Positions 1-9,639 are shown, numbered from the stretch's first letter. The stretch is DNA of 55,292 nucleotides from Metabacillus niabensis (GCF_020524345.1 NZ_JAIVLH010000030.1:1-55292), one strand, 5' to 3'. Notes: a model not told the origin generated them from the sequence alone. Translations and numbers: made by a program.

Positions 1-11
1 GTATTGAACAT
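1..11 (-). CDS. 5' end of a gene running off the left edge
   Basis: Read on the minus strand, a GGGAGGGTGA ribosome binding site (17-26) stands 5 bases before an ATG at 11-9. Only the codons for Met-Phe-Asn lie inside the window. The position next to yjzD suggests a small gene of the yjzC neighbourhood, but three residues cannot identify it. The start signal is good; the identity is unknown. Confidence 0.4.
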
Positions 12-91
12 AAATATCACCCTCCCAATTAGTTATCTATATTATACCAAATTAACGCGGTGAAAAGTTAAAGTATTCAGATGAAAATAAT

Positions 92-144
92 AGGCTGCCG
101 AGGTTTCTCGACAGCCTGACCTACTGTTAGAAGTAGGTTTTTTT
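92..144. terminator. Double hairpin, probably bidirectional terminator
   Basis: The first stem is AGGCTG/CAGCCT with an inner CGAG/CTCG helix (92-117). The second is CCTACT/AGTAGG (120-137), followed by a T7 run on the plus strand. On the minus strand the first stem is followed by ATTATTTT, so it can end the yjzD transcript. The plus-strand T-run would stop transcription entering from the left. Confidence 0.7.
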
Positions 145-180
145 GTTTTTTAGTCGAATCATTTTTAATACTTAGGTTTT

Positions 181-372
181 TTAATGATGATCATGCTTAG
201 CTACAGGCTCGTTAGGAATAACCTCAGCAATAATGAAAATGACAACGATTGCAATCACGGATAAAACTGTCGCAGTCATAAAATCGTAATGACCACCTGT
301 CATATTATTCACTACATATGACGCCATGTGAATTAATAAAAAGCCCCAAAAAAATGTCCAAAAGAAACGCAA
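181..372 (-). CDS. yjzD: YjzD-like small membrane protein (DUF2929 type)
   Basis: This 63-residue protein has two hydrophobic segments (about residues 3-21 and 33-50) and a histidine-rich tail ending HDHH, so it should be an integral membrane protein. Sequence style and its place before yjaU match B. subtilis YjzD; its function is unknown. A GTG at 381 also opens the frame but lies inside the GAGGTG ribosome binding site. The TTG at 372, five bases after GGTG, gives the expected MRFFWTFFWG start and is preferred. It is transcribed away from yjaU, with the double hairpin at 92-144 as terminator. Confidence 0.7.
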   Translation of the reverse strand: MRFFWTFFWGFLLIHMASYVVNNMTGGHYDFMTATVLSVIAIVVIFIIAEVIPNEPVAKHDHH

Positions 373-679
373 ACCATTCACCTCAATTTCCAGACGAGTT
401 CTTATTATATATTATCACAAAATATTTCAAGTTTAAAAGAACCTTTTTAAATTGTTCATAAACTCTCCATAACCTGCATGAAATAATAAAACTAAAGGAA
501 TTTTTCATGGGGGAAATTTAATCGAGAGGTTGGAAAAACCTGTAAGCTTCAATAGAAGCTTTCACTTTAGATGTGTCCATATTTGCAACGAACGTGATAC
601 AATCCCATTCTTTTTAAAAAGTTAGACATACATTATAGAGAAATAAAATGACATTGAAGAGAAAGGTGGTGGGCAAGTA
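373..679. other. Divergent intergenic region yjzD-yjaU
   Basis: About 300 AT-rich bases hold the divergent starts of yjzD and yjaU. A short hairpin, AAGCTTC-aata-GAAGCTT, lies near 544-562, with no T-run behind it. A TACAAT hexamer (598-603) could be a -10 box for yjaU, but I see no good -35. No small gene with a credible ribosome binding site is visible. Confidence 0.5.
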
Positions 680-1411
680 ATGACGATAACGGAACGCTTT
701 TTTCAGATTGAGACAGAATGGAATGTAATACATTTACCATTTAAACCAAATGGGTTTGGAATATTAATCATTGGTGATCGTTCAGATTTTGTTGATGAAA
801 CCTCCAGTTTTTGGCACCAACATTATGGGAGAAATCAATTAATTTCAGATTTAATGAAGCAGGGGTATACACTCTTTCATTCGAATCTTTATGGAAACCA
901 CTGGGGCAGCCCTCGTTCAGTCACAATGGCGAAACAGTTATACCATTTAGTCATGAAAAAAGAGATATTAAATCAACGAATTCATTTATTGATTGATGGA
1001 ATGGGTGGGTTAACAGGGTTACAATTAATGCAGGAAATACCTGAAAGGATTCGTTCTGTCGCCATGATGAATCCTTGCCTTGACCTCCAAGCTCATCTTG
1101 AAAATGAAAAAGAGCATAAATTTTTCTATAAACGATTAATAAAGGAAATTTCGGCAGCATATGGTGTGGATCCAAAAATCGTTTCATCTCTAAATCTTCC
1201 CACACTAAACACAACTTCTACAATACCTGTGAGAATTTGGCATAAAACGAATAGTACCATTTATTCACCACAAGATCACAGTAAAAAATATGAAGAAATG
1301 CGAAACAAAGCTGAACATCCTATTCAATTAATTTATCATCTTGGTGACAATTTATATCGTATTAATCAATCAATCATAAGATTCTTTAAAGAAAATGAAA
1401 AAGTGTTATAA
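680..1411 (+). CDS. yjaU: YjaU, alpha/beta-hydrolase-like protein with degenerate nucleophile elbow
   Basis: A 243-residue cytosolic protein with the shape of a short alpha/beta hydrolase: a beta-strand plus turn at 27-33 (ILIIGD) and an elbow-like IDGMGG at 105-110. In active enzymes the elbow reads G-x-S-x-G; here the serine position is occupied by glycine, so classical serine hydrolysis is unlikely. An AAAGGTGG ribosome binding site precedes the ATG by about 10 bases. It matches B. subtilis yjaU in place and length. Its biological role is not known. It is followed by its own terminator, so it is separate from yjaV. Confidence 0.75.
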   Translation: MTITERFFQIETEWNVIHLPFKPNGFGILIIGDRSDFVDETSSFWHQHYGRNQLISDLMKQGYTLFHSNLYGNHWGSPRSVTMAKQLYHLVMKKEILNQRIHLLIDGMGGLTGLQLMQEIPERIRSVAMMNPCLDLQAHLENEKEHKFFYKRLIKEISAAYGVDPKIVSSLNLPTLNTTSTIPVRIWHKTNSTIYSPQDHSKKYEEMRNKAEHPIQLIYHLGDNLYRINQSIIRFFKENEKVL

Positions 1412-1417
1412 GGATAG

Positions 1418-1452
1418 AAAAGCTTAGGTTTTCAAAAAACCTAAGCTTTTTT
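1418..1452 (+). terminator. yjaU terminator
   Basis: A long AT-rich stem, AAAGCTTAGGTTT paired with AAACCTAAGCTTT, ends in a T-run immediately after the yjaU stop codon. The geometry is that of an intrinsic terminator. Confidence 0.85.
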
Positions 1453-1576
1453 ATTGGATATATGGGGTAATCCCATGTCATGAGGCGACGAGGCTTGTCA
1501 TTCTGTCAAAGGGAATACTAAATGAAGGATCTTTTGCATATTGTAAGATATCGTCCTTAAGGAGGTAATTCAAGAT

Positions 1577-2326
1577 ATGCGAGTGATGGTGTTTGGAGCA
1601 CAGTCACACATTGGGTTTGCGATTTGTGAAAAGTTGCTTGAGGAGGGAATTGAAGTATGTGGAATTTTTTTAGACTCTACCTCAGAAATGAGAAAGCTTC
1701 TACTGGAAGAAAGAATGTTGTTGATTGGAAGAAATGCTTTATTTCATGAATTAACATTAGATGATGACTGGAGAAACATAGAAGCTACCCATGTAATTTA
1801 TTGTAAAGAAAAAAGCGATGACCAAGATTTGCTATGTTTCGAGAAATCTGTTGAGACAGCAGTTGAAACAAGGAGCCACTACTTTTATGTAGCTCCTGAT
1901 CCCAGACAGATTGAAGAAGACGATCAGTATCATACGTCAACACTGGAATCTTATACGCTTTTTAACTTACCGGGGCTTTATGGACCATTTCAACCACCGG
2001 AAGAAAAAATTCATCAACACTTAAAATCTTGTGTAGCAGGTCAGAAAAACACACTTATTATTAACGAGCCGATAATATTTATTACAGATGCTGCTGAAAC
2101 AATAGTTGAGATCATAGAAAAAGGTAATTATCAAAAAGTGTATTCGTTTCTATGTGAACAAAAGGATGAAACAATTGAATCAGTTTCAGTTGAGGTGAAA
2201 ATAAACGCGAAAGAAACTGAATCAGATGGATACCGGATCATGAACAAAACATCCATAGAAAAGGGACTATTAGAACAGATTTCCTGTATTAAAATGTATA
2301 AAGAGATCTACGGAATTGATAGTTAG
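1577..2326 (+). CDS. yjaV: YjaV, NAD(P)-binding Rossmann-fold protein
   Basis: A 249-residue protein starting MRVMVFGAQSHIGFAI, a beta1-turn-alphaA nucleotide-binding motif of the GxxxHIG type seen in extended short-chain dehydrogenase/epimerase relatives. A later FNLPGLYGPFQPP stretch (about 130-142) resembles the substrate-binding loop of such proteins. The YxxxK catalytic pair is not obvious, so it may be a binding or non-catalytic member. AAGGAGGTAA lies 9 bases before the ATG. It precedes med, as in B. subtilis. Substrate and role are unknown. Confidence 0.75.
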   Translation: MRVMVFGAQSHIGFAICEKLLEEGIEVCGIFLDSTSEMRKLLLEERMLLIGRNALFHELTLDDDWRNIEATHVIYCKEKSDDQDLLCFEKSVETAVETRSHYFYVAPDPRQIEEDDQYHTSTLESYTLFNLPGLYGPFQPPEEKIHQHLKSCVAGQKNTLIINEPIIFITDAAETIVEIIEKGNYQKVYSFLCEQKDETIESVSVEVKINAKETESDGYRIMNKTSIEKGLLEQISCIKMYKEIYGIDS

Positions 2327-2397
2327 TGCTTGAACAAATAAATCATGAAAGGATAAAATAAAAGCGAAGGAAAAAGAATACAAGGAAGTGGTTGCCC

Positions 2398-3351
2398 ATG
2401 TACTTAAAGCTAGGTTCTGTCTTTATTATTCTTCTTTCGCTTTTTGGTTGTGGACAACCTGTAGCTTCGGGGGAACTCGAAAAGGTTGGTTTACTTGTTA
2501 CAGAAACAATTGATGAAAAGGTTTGGGGAACAAAAGGCTACAAAGGATTGTTGAAGATTCAATCGGAATTAAATGTTGACGTATATTACAAAGAAGGCAT
2601 GAATGATGAGGCAGGTATACGTGAAGCTATCGAAGAATTTCATAACAATGGTGTAAATCTCATTTTTGGACATGGAAGTGAGTTTACAAATTATTTCAAT
2701 GAGATAAGTAGTGAATACCCGGACATTCACTTTGTTGTTTTTAACGGAGAAACCAATGGTGAAAATGTTACAAGTTTGAATTTTGATTCAAATGCAATGG
2801 GTTTTTTTGGTGGGATGGTAGCAGGAGAAATGACAAAGACGAACAAAGTTGCAGTTTTAGCAGCTTTTGAATGGCAGCCTGAAGTTGATGGCTTTTTCGA
2901 AGGTGCTTACTATCAAAATGAAAATGTGGAAGTAGATATCCAGTATGTACAAGATTGGAACAATACGGATATTGCGTTAACTCTACTTGATCAAATGATT
3001 GCAGATGGAGTAGACATTGTTTATGTAGCTGGCGACGGATATAATATAGCTGTGATTGAAAAGTTGAAAGAAGAGGGACTTTATGCAATCGGCTTTGTGT
3101 CAGATCAATCTGACCTGGGAAAAGGTACAGTGTTAACAAGTACAGTTCAACATGTTGACACATTGTACGAAGTTGTCGCAAAGGAATTTGATAATGGAAA
3201 ACTGGAAAATGGGGAACTCTATTATGATTTTAAAGATGGAGTGATTTCATTAGGTACCTTCAGTCCTCTGGTCAGCGAAGAATTCAAATCAACTGTTATG
3301 GAATCAATCAAAGAGTATAAGGAAACAGGACTCTTACCTAATCAACTTTAA
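2398..3351 (+). CDS. med: Med, positive regulator of ComK (BMP-type lipoprotein)
   Basis: Med is a 317-residue lipoprotein of the Bmp/PnrA basic-membrane-protein fold, related to nucleoside-binding proteins. In B. subtilis it raises comK expression and so promotes competence. The N-terminus has a hydrophobic stretch ending in the lipobox LFGC (LSLFGCG, about residues 15-21), predicting acylation and membrane anchoring. The body shows the family's GSEFTNYF-type ligand-pocket strand. The frame opens at a TTG (2392), but AAGGAAGTGG (2382-2391) is spaced correctly only for the ATG at 2398. comZ follows 21 bases after the stop, forming the expected med-comZ operon. Confidence 0.88.
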   Translation: MYLKLGSVFIILLSLFGCGQPVASGELEKVGLLVTETIDEKVWGTKGYKGLLKIQSELNVDVYYKEGMNDEAGIREAIEEFHNNGVNLIFGHGSEFTNYFNEISSEYPDIHFVVFNGETNGENVTSLNFDSNAMGFFGGMVAGEMTKTNKVAVLAAFEWQPEVDGFFEGAYYQNENVEVDIQYVQDWNNTDIALTLLDQMIADGVDIVYVAGDGYNIAVIEKLKEEGLYAIGFVSDQSDLGKGTVLTSTVQHVDTLYEVVAKEFDNGKLENGELYYDFKDGVISLGTFSPLVSEEFKSTVMESIKEYKETGLLPNQL

Positions 3352-3372
3352 TAAATGAAAGGAGTGAAGAAA

Positions 3373-3555
3373 ATGGAACAGCACCCAAAAACAATGGAAT
3401 TTATGCAAATTGCTATGAAGTACTTGCCTGAAGCAAAGCAAAAGCTAGAGGGCTCAGGAATTGAATTATCAATGGAAACCATCCAACCAATGCTTGAACT
3501 ATTTACAAAAGTTATGGGAGAAGCATATGAGCTTGGGAAAAAGGATGCTCAGTAA
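3373..3555 (+). CDS. comZ: ComZ, small competence regulator
   Basis: A 60-residue protein containing AMKYLPEAKQKLE and MGEAYELGKKDA, the hallmark of ComZ. In B. subtilis it lowers late competence (comG) expression and is cotranscribed with med. The ATG at 3373 is chosen because AAAGGAGTGA (3358-3367) ends 5 bases upstream; the ATG at 3355 would overlap that site. It is mostly helical and has no membrane segment. A bidirectional terminator follows and separates it from the convergent minus-strand gene. Confidence 0.9.
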   Translation: MEQHPKTMEFMQIAMKYLPEAKQKLEGSGIELSMETIQPMLELFTKVMGEAYELGKKDAQ

Positions 3556-3590
3556 AAAAACAAAGGCTGCCAATAGGTAGCCTTTATTTC
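3554..3590. terminator. Bidirectional terminator between comZ and the yjzB-position gene
   Basis: The stem AAAGGCTGCC-aata-GGTAGCCTTT (3562-3585) is flanked by an A7 run on the left and a T-rich tract on the right. It can therefore end transcripts from both convergent genes. It overlaps the last codon of the minus-strand gene. Confidence 0.8.
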
Positions 3591-3892
3591 ATTTTCTTCT
3601 TTATATAATCCACAATTGGTCCAAATTCTTTTAAAACCGGTTTTAAATTTTCTAATGAACCCATAATATCATCAATCTGCTCCATTAAGGTAAAGTAGTT
3701 CACCTCATTATTTTGTTCTTCTACTTGTTTTTCCTGAGAATTGTGTTGTTCTCTGTATTTATTGGGAACCCTATTTCCGAACATAAGCTGTGTAAATCGG
3801 TCGGATGGAGGAGTGGCTTCGGTTTCCTTTTCTGTAGGTTCTGACAGTGAATCTAGGTCAATCTGTTCTTCATCCTTCTCGTCATAAGACAT
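3584..3892 (-). CDS. Small acidic protein at the yjzB position
   Basis: A 102-residue hydrophilic protein: a very acidic N-terminal third (DEKDEEQIDLDSL), a conserved-looking RFTQLMFGNR patch around 32-41, and a helical, amphipathic C-terminus rich in Leu/Ile/Lys. AAAGGAGGTG lies 5-6 bases before the ATG. It occupies the slot of B. subtilis yjzB between comZ and fabHA, but I cannot confirm homology, so no symbol is given. The FxxLMFG patch also occurs in other small Bacillaceae proteins and may be a docking motif. Function is unknown. Confidence 0.6.
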   Translation of the reverse strand: MSYDEKDEEQIDLDSLSEPTEKETEATPPSDRFTQLMFGNRVPNKYREQHNSQEKQVEEQNNEVNYFTLMEQIDDIMGSLENLKPVLKEFGPIVDYIKKKMK

Positions 3893-3991
3893 GTCTTACA
3901 CCTCCTTTACGTTTGGCTGCGATACATATCTATTACTAGTTTATGAATGGGAATGTAGCAAGGTCTAGACATGTGTACTGAAACATTAATA

Positions 3992-4020
3992 TTGAAAAAA
4001 AAAAGTGAATGATATAGAAT
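3992..4020 (+). promoter_or_regulatory. fabHA promoter (sigma-A type)
   Basis: TTGAAA (3992-3997) and TAGAAT (4015-4020) are separated by 17 bases, each with five of six consensus positions. The -10 end is overlapped by the FapR operator, an arrangement suited to repression. Confidence 0.65.
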
Positions 4021-4037
4021 TAGTACCAAGTCATAAT
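4019..4037 (+). promoter_or_regulatory. FapR operator of fabHA-fabF
   Basis: ATTAGTACCAAGTCATAAT matches the imperfect palindrome bound by FapR, the malonyl-CoA-responsive repressor of fatty-acid synthesis genes. It overlaps the -10 box. A close variant on the opposite strand lies before fabI at 43134-43152, and each copy supports the other. Confidence 0.8.
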
Positions 4038-4126
4038 AATTGATATAAAAAGTGCAATTTTCAATAGTAGAAGATAAATGAAAAACCAAATGTAGTGAGA
4101 ATGAATGGATAAAAGGGGCTGTACAA

Positions 4127-5059
4127 ATGAATGCAGGAATAATTGGTATCGGTCGGTACACACCTGAAAAAGTTGTTACTAACGCAGATTTAGAAAAAGT
4201 GATGGATACATCTGATGAGTGGATTAGAACAAGAACCGGCATAGAAGAACGACGCATTGCAGATGATTCAATAGATACATCCCATATGGCAACTTTTGCT
4301 TCGGAAAAAGCATTAAAGGATGCGGGGGTTTCTGCAGAGGATATAGATCTGATTTTAGTTGCAACTGTAACTCCTGATCAGCCGTTTCCTACTGTTGCAT
4401 GTATGTTACAAGAGAAATTAGGAGCAAAAAAGGCAGCTGCAATGGATATTAGCGCTGCATGTGCCGGTTTTATGTATGGAATGGTTACAGCTAAACAATT
4501 CGTTGAGTCTGGTGCTTATAAAAATGTATTAGTAGTTGGAGTCGAAAAACTATCTAAAATTACTGATTGGGATGACCGTAATACGGCAGTTCTTTTTGGA
4601 GACGGTGCTGGTGCAGCAGTCATTGGCCCAGTAAGTGAAGGAAAAGGAATTCTATCCTTTGAATTAGGTGCGGACGGCACAGGCGGAAAGCATTTATATC
4701 AAGATGAATACATCATTATGAATGGTCGTGAAGTATTTAAATTCGCTGTTAGACAAATGGGTGAATCGAGTTTGAACGTGCTGGAAAAAGCAGGTTTAAC
4801 AAAAGAAGATGTAGACTTCTTAATCCCGCATCAGGCAAACATCCGAATCATGGAAGCGGCAAGAGAGCGTTTAGAGCTTCCGGTTGAAAAAATGTCTAAA
4901 ACCGTGCATAAATATGGAAATACTTCAGCAGCATCCATTCCTATTTCTTTAGTAGAAGAAGTAGAAGCAGGAAAGATTAAAGATGGAGACTTAATTGTAA
5001 TGGTCGGTTTCGGCGGAGGACTTACATGGGGAGCAATTGCTCTTCGTTGGGGTCGATGA
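4127..5059 (+). CDS. fabH: Beta-ketoacyl-ACP synthase III, FabH
   Basis: FabH starts fatty-acid elongation by condensing acetyl- or branched-chain acyl-CoA with malonyl-ACP in the cytosol. The 310-residue protein has Cys112 in DISAACAGF, histidine in IPHQANIR (about 236-243) and asparagine in YGNTSAASI (about 265-273), which is the complete Cys-His-Asn triad. [10 protein letters not shown] near the N-terminus is typical of the CoA-binding side. AAAAGGGG lies before the ATG. It forms an operon with fabF 27 bases downstream. Order and regulation match B. subtilis fabHA; a second FabH (fabHB) is not in this window. Confidence 0.95.
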   Translation: MNAGIIGIGRYTPEKVVTNADLEKVMDTSDEWIRTRTGIEERRIADDSIDTSHMATFASEKALKDAGVSAEDIDLILVATVTPDQPFPTVACMLQEKLGAKKAAAMDISAACAGFMYGMVTAKQFVESGAYKNVLVVGVEKLSKITDWDDRNTAVLFGDGAGAAVIGPVSEGKGILSFELGADGTGGKHLYQDEYIIMNGREVFKFAVRQMGESSLNVLEKAGLTKEDVDFLIPHQANIRIMEAARERLELPVEKMSKTVHKYGNTSAASIPISLVEEVEAGKIKDGDLIVMVGFGGGLTWGAIALRWGR

Positions 5060-5086
5060 GAATAAAAAAGAATGAGGTGAAGCTAC

Positions 5087-6328
5087 ATGGAAAAAAAGCG
5101 AGTAGTAGTAACAGGATTGGGTGCAGTAACTCCGATAGGAAATGATGTAGAGACAACTTGGCAAAATGCGATAAACGGTGTTTCAGGTGTTGGACCCATC
5201 ACTAGAATAGATTCAGAGCCATATGCAGCAAAAGTAGCAGCAGAGCTTAAAGACTTTGATGTTGAACAGTTTATGGATAAAAAAGACGCAAGAAAAATGG
5301 ACCGCTTTACTCAATATGCAGTAGCAGCATCCTTCATGGCTGTTAAAGACGCAAATCTTGAAATCACAGATGACAACGCACCACGTGTTGGTGTTTGGAT
5401 CGGTTCTGGCATTGGCGGAATGGAAACCTTTGAACAACAATATAAAACCCTCCTTGAAAAAGGTCCTAGAAGAGTAAGTCCATTCTTCGTCCCAATGCTT
5501 ATCCCGGATATGGCAACAGGTCAAGTTTCAATTGCTTTAGGGGCAAAAGGTTTTAACTCTTGTACAGTAACAGCTTGTGCAACAGGAACAAACTCAATTG
5601 GAGATGCTTTTCGTGTTATTGAACGCGGGGAAGCAGATGTGATGATTTCGGGTGGAGCAGAAGCACCTCTTACTGAAATGTCATTTGCAGGATTTACTGC
5701 TAATAAAGCATTGTCAACAAACCCGGATCCTAAAACAGCAAGCCGCCCATTTGACCAAGATCGTGATGGTTTTGTTATGGGTGAGGGAGCAGGTATTGTT
5801 GTTCTTGAAGAATTGGAGCATGCTTTAGCTCGAGGAGCAAAAATATATGCTGAAATCGTAGGATATGGGGCAACAGGTGATGCCTATCATATAACAGCAC
5901 CTGCACCAGGTGGTGAGGGTGGATCAAGAGCGATGCGGATGGCAATTGAAGGTAGTGGCCTATCAGTTGATGATATTGATTATATTAATGCTCATGGTAC
6001 AAGTACCCCTTACAATGATAAGTTTGAAACGCTAGCCATAAAAGAGGTATTTGGTGAACATGCTAAAAAATTAGCGATAAGTTCAACTAAATCAATGACT
6101 GGTCATCTTCTAGGTGCAGCAGGTGGAGTTGAGGCTATTTTTAGTGTTTTGGCGATTAAAGAAGGTATCATTCCGCCAACGATTAATTTGCAAACTCCAG
6201 ATCCTGAATGTGATCTAGATTATGTTCCTAATGAAGCCCGTAAACAGGAAGTAAGAGCTGCTCTAAGTAACTCTTTAGGATTTGGTGGACATAACGCAAC
6301 AATTATTTTTAAGAAATATCATGCTTGA
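5087..6328 (+). CDS. fabF: Beta-ketoacyl-ACP synthase II, FabF
   Basis: FabF carries out the condensation step of each elongation cycle, joining acyl-ACP and malonyl-ACP. The 413-residue thiolase-fold enzyme has its nucleophile Cys164 in TACATGTNS and two catalytic histidines in [11 protein letters not shown] and [11 protein letters not shown], all intact. Length is normal for the family. GAGGTGA precedes the ATG. It is cotranscribed with fabH under the FapR-controlled promoter and ends at a strong terminator. Fatty-acid synthesis inhibitors such as cerulenin act on this family. Confidence 0.96.
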   Translation: MEKKRVVVTGLGAVTPIGNDVETTWQNAINGVSGVGPITRIDSEPYAAKVAAELKDFDVEQFMDKKDARKMDRFTQYAVAASFMAVKDANLEITDDNAPRVGVWIGSGIGGMETFEQQYKTLLEKGPRRVSPFFVPMLIPDMATGQVSIALGAKGFNSCTVTACATGTNSIGDAFRVIERGEADVMISGGAEAPLTEMSFAGFTANKALSTNPDPKTASRPFDQDRDGFVMGEGAGIVVLEELEHALARGAKIYAEIVGYGATGDAYHITAPAPGGEGGSRAMRMAIEGSGLSVDDIDYINAHGTSTPYNDKFETLAIKEVFGEHAKKLAISSTKSMTGHLLGAAGGVEAIFSVLAIKEGIIPPTINLQTPDPECDLDYVPNEARKQEVRAALSNSLGFGGHNATIIFKKYHA

Positions 6329-6334
6329 TTTTTA

Positions 6335-6366
6335 TAAACCCGACAGTTGTGTCGGGTTTATTTTTT
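6335..6366 (+). terminator. fabHF operon terminator
   Basis: TAAACCCGACA-gttg-TGTCGGGTTTA is followed by T6. It is a perfect GC-containing stem just after the fabF stop. Confidence 0.9.
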
Positions 6367-6477
6367 ATGAAAACCGTTTAATTAATAATGTAGTGGCAAA
6401 TTAACAAAGATGTAACTTCCATCAAGAACAGTTCTTCCTCCACTTCATAGAATACTTATGAAGGAGAGATGTTCATC

Positions 6478-7272
6478 ATGAGTTTAATCAATACGATTGA
6501 TTGGCTAGAGAATACACCACAGCAACTAAAAATTTGTGAAAAATTAATTCCATTTTTTAACCATATGAATAAGAGAGAAATTGCTTCCTATCTAAATTCT
6601 TTTGGTATGTATAAACATCAAGCAAACATTGAGCAATGGATTGAACAGATGACAGAAAAGCAACTTAGCCATTATATTAAAAAGTTAGAAAAGAGATATA
6701 AGCTTGAGTGGAATGGACCGGATGTACCGATCTTTATGTTCCCGATAGATCAAGCCAATCGGAAAATAGAGAGGGAATACCGCGGGAGATCTGGTTTAGC
6801 TTTTCATAATAAATTATTCTTATTTCTTTCAAAAGACGTACATAAAGACGATATTGAGTCTTTATTTTTACACGAATATCACCATGTTTGCCGACTGGCT
6901 GCTGTCACAAAATCTGAGGATACGTTTACGATAATTGATACAGTGATTATGGAAGGTTTGGCAGAAAATGCGGTTAGGGAAATGGTTGGCGAACAGGCTG
7001 TGTCGAATTGGACAAAATTATATGATTCAGACCAATGTGAAAGATTTTTTGAGCGAATGATTCTGCCAAATAAAGAGATGACTAGGGAAAGTTCAAAATT
7101 TACCCAGCTCATGTATGGAACTGGATTTTACCCAAATATGCTGGGGTATTCTGTAGGATATCATATTGTAAAAACATTGATGGATAAAACAGGATTGAAG
7201 ACAAAGCAGATGTTAGGTATGCCGTCTGAAAAAATACTGAAAAAGTATTCGGATGTAAAGAAAACATCATAA
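6478..7272 (+). CDS. yjaZ: YjaZ, DUF2268 putative zinc protease
   Basis: A 264-residue cytosolic protein with the zinc-binding signature HEYHH (FLHEYHHVCRL, about residues 132-142) and a downstream MEGLAENAV segment (about 160-168) whose glutamate can serve as third metal ligand, as in gluzincin-type proteases. This matches the DUF2268 family, of which B. subtilis YjaZ is a member. The ATG at 6478 is chosen because AAGGAGAG (6461-6468) abuts the earlier ATG at 6469. Substrate unknown. It is monocistronic, with no clear terminator before yjbA. Confidence 0.8.
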   Translation: MSLINTIDWLENTPQQLKICEKLIPFFNHMNKREIASYLNSFGMYKHQANIEQWIEQMTEKQLSHYIKKLEKRYKLEWNGPDVPIFMFPIDQANRKIEREYRGRSGLAFHNKLFLFLSKDVHKDDIESLFLHEYHHVCRLAAVTKSEDTFTIIDTVIMEGLAENAVREMVGEQAVSNWTKLYDSDQCERFFERMILPNKEMTRESSKFTQLMYGTGFYPNMLGYSVGYHIVKTLMDKTGLKTKQMLGMPSEKILKKYSDVKKTS

Positions 7273-7413
7273 AAAAGAGCCTACTTTCATACAATGTGTT
7301 AGGACATGTTCAAACTTCTGAAAAAACAATGCATAATCTTCATAGATTGGAATAAATTCTCTAAAATTTGCCTATACTGTTTGACAAATGGTACTGAAGT
7401 GAGGGGTTTTTAT

Positions 7414-8166
7414 ATGTTATTTCTTCATGATGTTTGGGTAAATTGGTTTGAAGGTGAAGAGAATGGATACAATGTCTGTCATTTTCATGAATGGAGAAAA
7501 GATGACAGTGTTGAACTCCTTGATCAGGTTCCTCTATTAAAGGTAAATTCCATGCTATTCGACTACATAGAAAACAACTTATCGGAGTTACCACCTGGTC
7601 TATTAAAAGATATTTTTCAAAAGGCTTATATACGTAAAAACCATGAGCGAATCCAACTTGATTATTGTTTTGTTGTGACAGATGGAATAGGAATTTTAGC
7701 AGTTGATACAATTGGCTATACCATTCCAATTCGAAAAAGCAGAATTATCCCAAGACAAGAACAATTGGTATTTGAAATGGTGAAAGAAATTGAGCCTGAA
7801 TCATATTCAACAGAAATTATAAAAGAAGAATCAAACAAGGAATATCATATTTTGTCTTTAGCACCACAATATATGAGAGGCTTGACAAGAAAAGAACGCC
7901 AATTAAAGCAATTGTTATTTATGGCGCTTGATCAGCTGTTGGCAACAAAAAATGCTGCTGAAGTGAAGTACTGGTATACTGAATGGAATCCTACAAAATA
8001 TGAGGATATTCAGCAAAGAGAATTTGATGAAGTATGGAATCAGCTCTATGAAGAAACATTAAACGGTTGGTCTCCTAAGCATATTCAGCTATGTGAACGA
8101 CTAATAAAAGGACAACCCTTTTTTGAAAAGCTTTGGGACATGGAGCATGAATCAAAGGTTAATTGA
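7414..8166 (+). CDS. yjbA: YjbA, UPF0736 family protein
   Basis: A 250-residue cytosolic protein starting [20 protein letters not shown], the highly conserved opening of the UPF0736 family (B. subtilis YjbA). No catalytic motif or membrane segment is visible. The frame is open upstream to 7306, but the ATG at 7414 has GTGAGGGG 7 bases ahead and gives the family N-terminus. In B. subtilis the app peptide transporter lies between yjaZ and yjbA; here those genes are absent. Function unknown. Confidence 0.88.
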   Translation: MLFLHDVWVNWFEGEENGYNVCHFHEWRKDDSVELLDQVPLLKVNSMLFDYIENNLSELPPGLLKDIFQKAYIRKNHERIQLDYCFVVTDGIGILAVDTIGYTIPIRKSRIIPRQEQLVFEMVKEIEPESYSTEIIKEESNKEYHILSLAPQYMRGLTRKERQLKQLLFMALDQLLATKNAAEVKYWYTEWNPTKYEDIQQREFDEVWNQLYEETLNGWSPKHIQLCERLIKGQPFFEKLWDMEHESKVN

Positions 8167-8185
8167 CTTGGACAAGCTACATAGT

Positions 8186-8220
8186 AAAAAAACGATGTGA
8201 TAGGTTCACATCGTTTTTTT
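8186..8220. terminator. Bidirectional terminator yjbA/trpS
   Basis: AAACGATGTGA pairs with TCACATCGTTT, flanked by A- and T-runs, between two convergent genes. It can serve both. Confidence 0.85.
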
Positions 8221-8230
8221 AGTTTCAATA

Positions 8231-8285
8231 GGACTTGCAAAAAAAATTACTGGATTTGCAAGAATAAATAGAAACCTGCAAAATT
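8231..8285. repeat. Phased TTGCAA-type repeat, copy 1
   Basis: TTGCAA at 8235-8240 and 8256-8261 and CTGCAA at 8276-8281 are spaced 21 and 20 bases apart. The first two form an inverted repeat, CTTGCAAA/TTTGCAAG. A similar array lies at 50405-50452. It sits between the yjbA terminator and the trpS stop. No gene is visible. Confidence 0.55.
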
Positions 8286-8301
8286 GAGGTAAGTAACTCT
8301 T

Positions 8302-9300
<999 letters not shown>

Positions 9301-9337
9301 CTAAAAAAATAAGTGAAATGTATAAAAATAAACACAA

Positions 9338-9560
9338 AAAAGGCCCACTCGCCCCGAAGATAGGGACGATGGACCGCGGTGCCACCCTAATTATTTCTTA
9401 AAAGAAATCACTTTAATCTTTAACGCAAGATTACGTCTGCACGTACTAAATTTCTGCACAGAAGCTCAGAAGTCCATTCCATATCGGTCATTACCTGTTT
9501 GCACCAACCACAGGCTCTCTACAAAATGCGCCATATATGTACTACTCTTCATCATAGCCG
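9338..9560 (-). promoter_or_regulatory. T-box riboswitch leader of trpS
   Basis: On the minus strand the leader holds the stem I sequence GGTTGGTGCAAAC, the invariant T-box AGGGTGGCACCGCGG (complement of 9373-9387), and a terminator stem (9342-9375) ending in T6 at 9341-9336. The antiterminator would form between the T-box bulge and the terminator's 5' arm when uncharged tRNA-Trp binds. A UGG triplet at 9476-9474, inside GAATGGAC, is a candidate Trp specifier codon. It fits the downstream trpS gene. Confidence 0.93.
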
Positions 9561-9580
9561 ATTATTTTTTATATCTTCAA
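9551..9580 (-). promoter_or_regulatory. trpS promoter
   Basis: On the minus strand TTGAAG (9580-9575) and TATGAT (9556-9551) are 18 bases apart. They lie directly before the T-box leader. Confidence 0.6.
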
Positions 9581-9587
9581 AGTTTAA

Positions 9588-9639
9588 GAAAAGACATAGA
9601 CCCCCGCCATTCTGGTTGTAAGAAGTCGTGTTTTTCTAA
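9588..9639. repeat. Short hairpin repeat, copy 1 (degenerate)
   Basis: It shares AAAGACAT, CCGCCATTCT and a 17-base end AAGTCGTGTTTTTCTAA with the element at 44048-44099. Here the stem is degraded. It lies between the DUF3899-like gene and the trpS promoter. Confidence 0.6.

Noticed and set aside
3907-4257. Minus-strand frame of 116 codons over the fabH start
   Set aside because: It is antisense to the FapR-controlled promoter and fabH, with no start signals.
9338-9387. Hairpin before trpS taken as a plain terminator
   Set aside because: The AGGGTGGCACCGCGG sequence and stem I elements show it to be the T-box terminator of the trpS leader.
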